64,000 nucleotides of DNA from the NCBI GenBank assembly GCA_027563935.2, contig CM050446.2:126186499-126250498 (forward strand). The letters run 5' to 3'. The position numbers and the translations under genes are program-made. Each line of letters opens with the position of its first letter. Positions within the stretch are counted from its first letter, which is position 1. The stretch comes from Costus lasius. Taxonomy: Eukaryota > Streptophyta > Magnoliopsida > Zingiberales > Costaceae. The notes under the pieces were generated by a model. That model was not told where the DNA came from. It searched no databases and saw only the letters and a list, made by a program, of their open reading frames with translations. Below are positions 62,401 through 64,000 of the stretch, in pieces.

Positions 62401-64000
62401 AATGGGTTGTAATAAAAATGCATAAGTTTTCAATTATGGACTAAGTTAATTGGTAAAATAAGAAGGCAAACACCCAATTATCGGAATTCTCTCTAGCTAA
62501 CTAAAAAAATCAAGCATTACATAAGCATTGACTAATAATGTTGGATTTCATCACTTCACCACTTCTTAAAAATTTATAACATATACTACAATGATGTTAA
62601 TCATAGGGACATATTTTTAGTGAACAATTTCCCATGCTGGGTCACAACTATCCTTGTATGAGGCACCACCACTTCATCTTTATAACATTCATGTGCTATG
62701 CGTACTATTAGATTCCTATTAATATTCATTTTTAATACATTTTTTTATGATAATATTTAAACAATAAAATGGTGGCGAATGCTATCCTAATGAACTGCAA
62801 TAGCATTACAGGAAACACTAAAAGGAGAAACGTTACCTATAGATGACTTTAGAGATTTATTAATCATACACAAATCTATTATATGTTTCCATGGCATTGG
62901 ATTCCTTTCATTATCACCCAAAATGTAGCCAAATAAGGCACAATCCAGATAGAATTTGAAAGCGGAAAGAAACTAAGCCGTTGCATATCTAAAGAAATGA
63001 TATCCTGACGAACTGCAAAGGCATTGCAGGAAACATAGAAAAGGAGAAATTTTTTCTATAGATGACAAGGTACTTGAAAGATATTTAACATAGAGTTGAA
63101 GGAACAATGAGCTCCCGTATACCTTATCGAGAGTCTGTGTTGTGAGAACGTAGAGTGGAGGAGCAACTAGCTTAATTTTCACAGGACACTCATCATTTCC
63201 GGCAGCTTCAGCTTTCCTCATGGCTGCCTGCAACGCAAAACAGAGGATATTTCATCAATCCTTATATGGTTGATCTTACAGAAAATCTGTTAACTTCATC
63301 AATCATTATAAACATAAATTTTCTAAGTACTGAAATTTCACATAATCAATGCAAGTCAGAACGAGAAACTGAAGCAAGAAACAGATTATAATCAAGCATC
63401 AGTAACTTAATGTGAAGAACTCCGTCAAACTGGAAGCACTTCATTTCGATATCAGCACGAATCTTCAATGGCTGTGGTGTCATCCTTCTCCTAATATTCT
63501 TAACTAATGCATCCTTAACATCAGGTGTCACTGCAGGCACTGCTTTAACCACCTGCAGGCATTTGATTGTAAATCTCGAGTACACGTAGCAAAACAACTT
63601 CAATTATAAGAAAACTTAAAAAATGACCTCTTGCCCATCTGGCCCAATTTCCTTCACTTCTCGTGTTAGGGCATCAAGAATCGAGTCGGGATCTGTCACG
63701 ATTATCTTAAATGCCTAAAGAAGTCCAATAATAAAAGTACACTTTAGAACATAGAAGTACTCGAAATAGATAGAGAAATCTAGAAAAAAAAACAAAAATA
63801 AAGGAATTGTTTTGCGGAGTCTTACCTCAAAAGCGTGGCCGTACTTGCGGTAGAGAGGCCAGCCAATGTGGACGTAGAGCTCCTCGAGGTCGATCTCAAG
63901 GGTCTCAGCGACGTGGCGCATAATTGAGTGCACTAGCTTGCTCTTGTTGTAACGCTCTTCGCAAGCCTGGATATCCTCTTCGGAGACACGCCGCTTGGAA
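46435..64000 (-). CDS. Eukaryotic translation initiation factor 2 subunit alpha, 3' part
   Basis: Six exons are seen on the - strand: 64000-63826 (partial), 63714-63628, 63552-63406, 63227-63123, 46992-46894 and 46587-46435. In order they read [110 protein letters not shown] and an acidic tail [14 protein letters not shown]. This is the helical and C-terminal domain of eIF2 alpha, part of the complex that brings initiator tRNA to the ribosome. The N-terminal S1 domain with the regulated serine lies beyond 64000. Oddities: exon 63552-63406 ends AAG/TTACTG with no GT donor that keeps the frame, and the next intron but one is 16.1 kb. Whether this copy is functional is therefore open. Confidence 0.9.
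47388..48298. repeat. Duplicated intron segment, copy 1
   Basis: Matches 54884-55470 over its whole length apart from a 331-base insertion (47697-48027). Shared landmarks are ATTTATTCTCGTAGATAG at the left and TTAGCCATTTGGTTGGCT at the right. Non-coding; it lies inside the eIF2 alpha giant intron. Confidence 0.85.
47697..48027. mobile_element. hAT-like MITE inserted in duplicated segment copy 1
   Basis: 331 bases present in copy 1 and absent from copy 2, flanked by ATCTATAC (47689-47696) and ATCTCTAC (48028-48035), an 8-base duplication with one change. The empty site in copy 2 (near 55194) reads AATCTCTAC. Ends (CCGTGTTATC and, reversed, CAACGTTTTTCC) are only weakly inverted. Internal GCTATAGCGG-type palindromes recall hAT-derived MITEs. 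Non-coding. Confidence 0.6.
48348..49834 (-). repeat. 3' LTR of the old copia element
   Basis: On the + strand it begins TGTTGGTGCC and ends CACTAACA; the ends form an 8-base inverted repeat, TGTTRGTG/CACYAACA. It is followed by AATCTTCCACTTGCAC, the reverse complement of a purine tract. Length 1487 bases. The matching LTR was not found. Confidence 0.65.
49835..51560. other. Unrecognised block between copia RNase H and LTR
   Basis: About 1.7 kb, partly GC-rich (50300-51300), between the RNase H tail near 51600 and the purine tract at 49835. It holds only short frames with no recognised domain. It may be an untranslated tail of the element or a separate insertion. Confidence 0.45.
51600..54460 (-). 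pseudogene. Decayed copia pol (integrase, reverse transcriptase, RNase H)
   Basis: On the - strand: the pre-integrase zinc region (CESCLLGKM) at about 54000, integrase core pieces at 53945-53697 ([24 protein letters not shown]), the integrase/RT linker at 53419-53063, reverse transcriptase pieces at 52720-52511 and 52481-52281, and the end of RNase H near 51741-51610 ([15 protein letters not shown]). Many frameshifts and stops separate them. The order is correct for Ty1/copia (integrase before reverse transcriptase). Confidence 0.78.
54884..55470. repeat. Duplicated intron segment, copy 2
   Basis: Second copy of 47388-48298, lacking the 331-base insertion and keeping the same orientation. 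It lies on the far side of the old copia element. Identity is high, about nine in ten by eye. Confidence 0.85.
55471..57395. other. AT-rich part of the eIF2 alpha giant intron
   Basis: No gene or recognised element. A (TA)n microsatellite occupies about 56368-56405. Confidence 0.6.
57401..57569 (-). repeat. 3' LTR of the young copia element
   Basis: Identical to 62075-62243 except at one base (AAGCAACCC here, AAGAAACCC there, + strand). Confidence 0.95.
57564..61654 (-). pseudogene. gag-pol polyprotein of the young copia element, interrupted
   Basis: About 1363 codons from the ATG at 61654, all domains present and in order. Gag ([13 protein letters not shown]), CCHC knuckle ([14 protein letters not shown]), protease ([11 protein letters not shown]), the zinc region and integrase core ([34 protein letters not shown] give the D, D, E residues), reverse transcriptase ([11 protein letters not shown]) and RNase H ([27 protein letters not shown]). 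Breaks: stops at 61241-61243, 60602-60604, 59975-59977, 58656-58658 and 58290-58292, and a one-base frame change in a run of six C (+ strand) at 58698-58703. It cannot make its own enzymes. Confidence 0.92.
61655..62062 (-). other. Leader of the young copia element
   Basis: Untranslated region between primer site and gag start, purine-rich on the + strand and GC-rich near 61900-62060. A related leader remains in the remnant at 11918-12251. Confidence 0.7.
62075..62243 (-). repeat. 5' LTR of the young copia element
   Basis: 169 bases, directly followed on the - strand by the primer-binding site for initiator methionine tRNA (62063-62074). Confidence 0.95.
62249..63122. other. eIF2 alpha intron DNA with an internal direct repeat
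   Basis: A direct repeat of about 70 bases occurs at 62786-62855 and 63000-63068: both contain GAACTGCAA...GCATT(A/G)CAGGAAACA and end CTATAGATGAC. Nothing else is recognised. Confidence 0.6.

Overview
This is nuclear DNA from a flowering plant. Genes are split by many GT-AG introns, intergenic DNA is AT-rich, and LTR retrotransposons and MITE-like elements are abundant. GC-rich first exons and GC-rich captured gene pieces suggest a monocot, but that is inference and no species is named. No bacterial genes, CRISPR array or rRNA were seen, and I recognised no tRNA gene.

Layout. 1-12,403 is nested retrotransposon DNA. A pol-less Athila-like Ty3/gypsy element on the + strand (<1-7,237) sits inside a second Athila-like element on the - strand (7,238-about 11,912). 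A Ty1/copia 5' remnant follows (11,918-12,403). 12,404-16,033 is AT-rich spacer. 16,285-19,185 and 26,506-30,215 are two tandem TauE/SafE-family membrane protein genes (471 and 462 aa, 12 exons each, nearly identical exon lengths). Between them lie a short inverted-repeat-bounded element carrying pieces of two host genes (20,879-21,675) and a complete coding-poor LTR element with a CCGTA target duplication (21,849-25,222). 30,834-35,808 holds a PLP class IV aminotransferase gene (D-amino-acid transaminase / aminodeoxychorismate lyase type). 35,952-37,483 is a TTA-flanked DNA element carrying a broken fasciclin-like arabinogalactan protein gene. 39,507-43,253 (- strand) is an eight-exon bHLH transcription factor gene with a MITE in its last intron.

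46,435-64,000 (- strand) is the 3' part of the gene for translation initiation factor eIF2 alpha; its first exons lie beyond the window. One of its introns is about 16.1 kb. It contains an old degenerate copia element, a duplicated intron segment, a small hAT-like insertion and a very young but already inactivated copia element (57,401-62,243, TSD ACCTC, LTRs differing at one base). One eIF2 alpha exon also lacks a GT donor in a frame-compatible position.

The host genes are unrelated single-function genes and do not form a pathway. The two TauE/SafE genes are duplicates. The main story is how mobile elements have nested, captured gene pieces and enlarged introns around ordinary plant genes. 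Exon boundaries were placed by hand from reading frame, GT-AG sites, family resemblance and, for the TauE pair, mutual comparison. All exon sums quoted are multiples of three.
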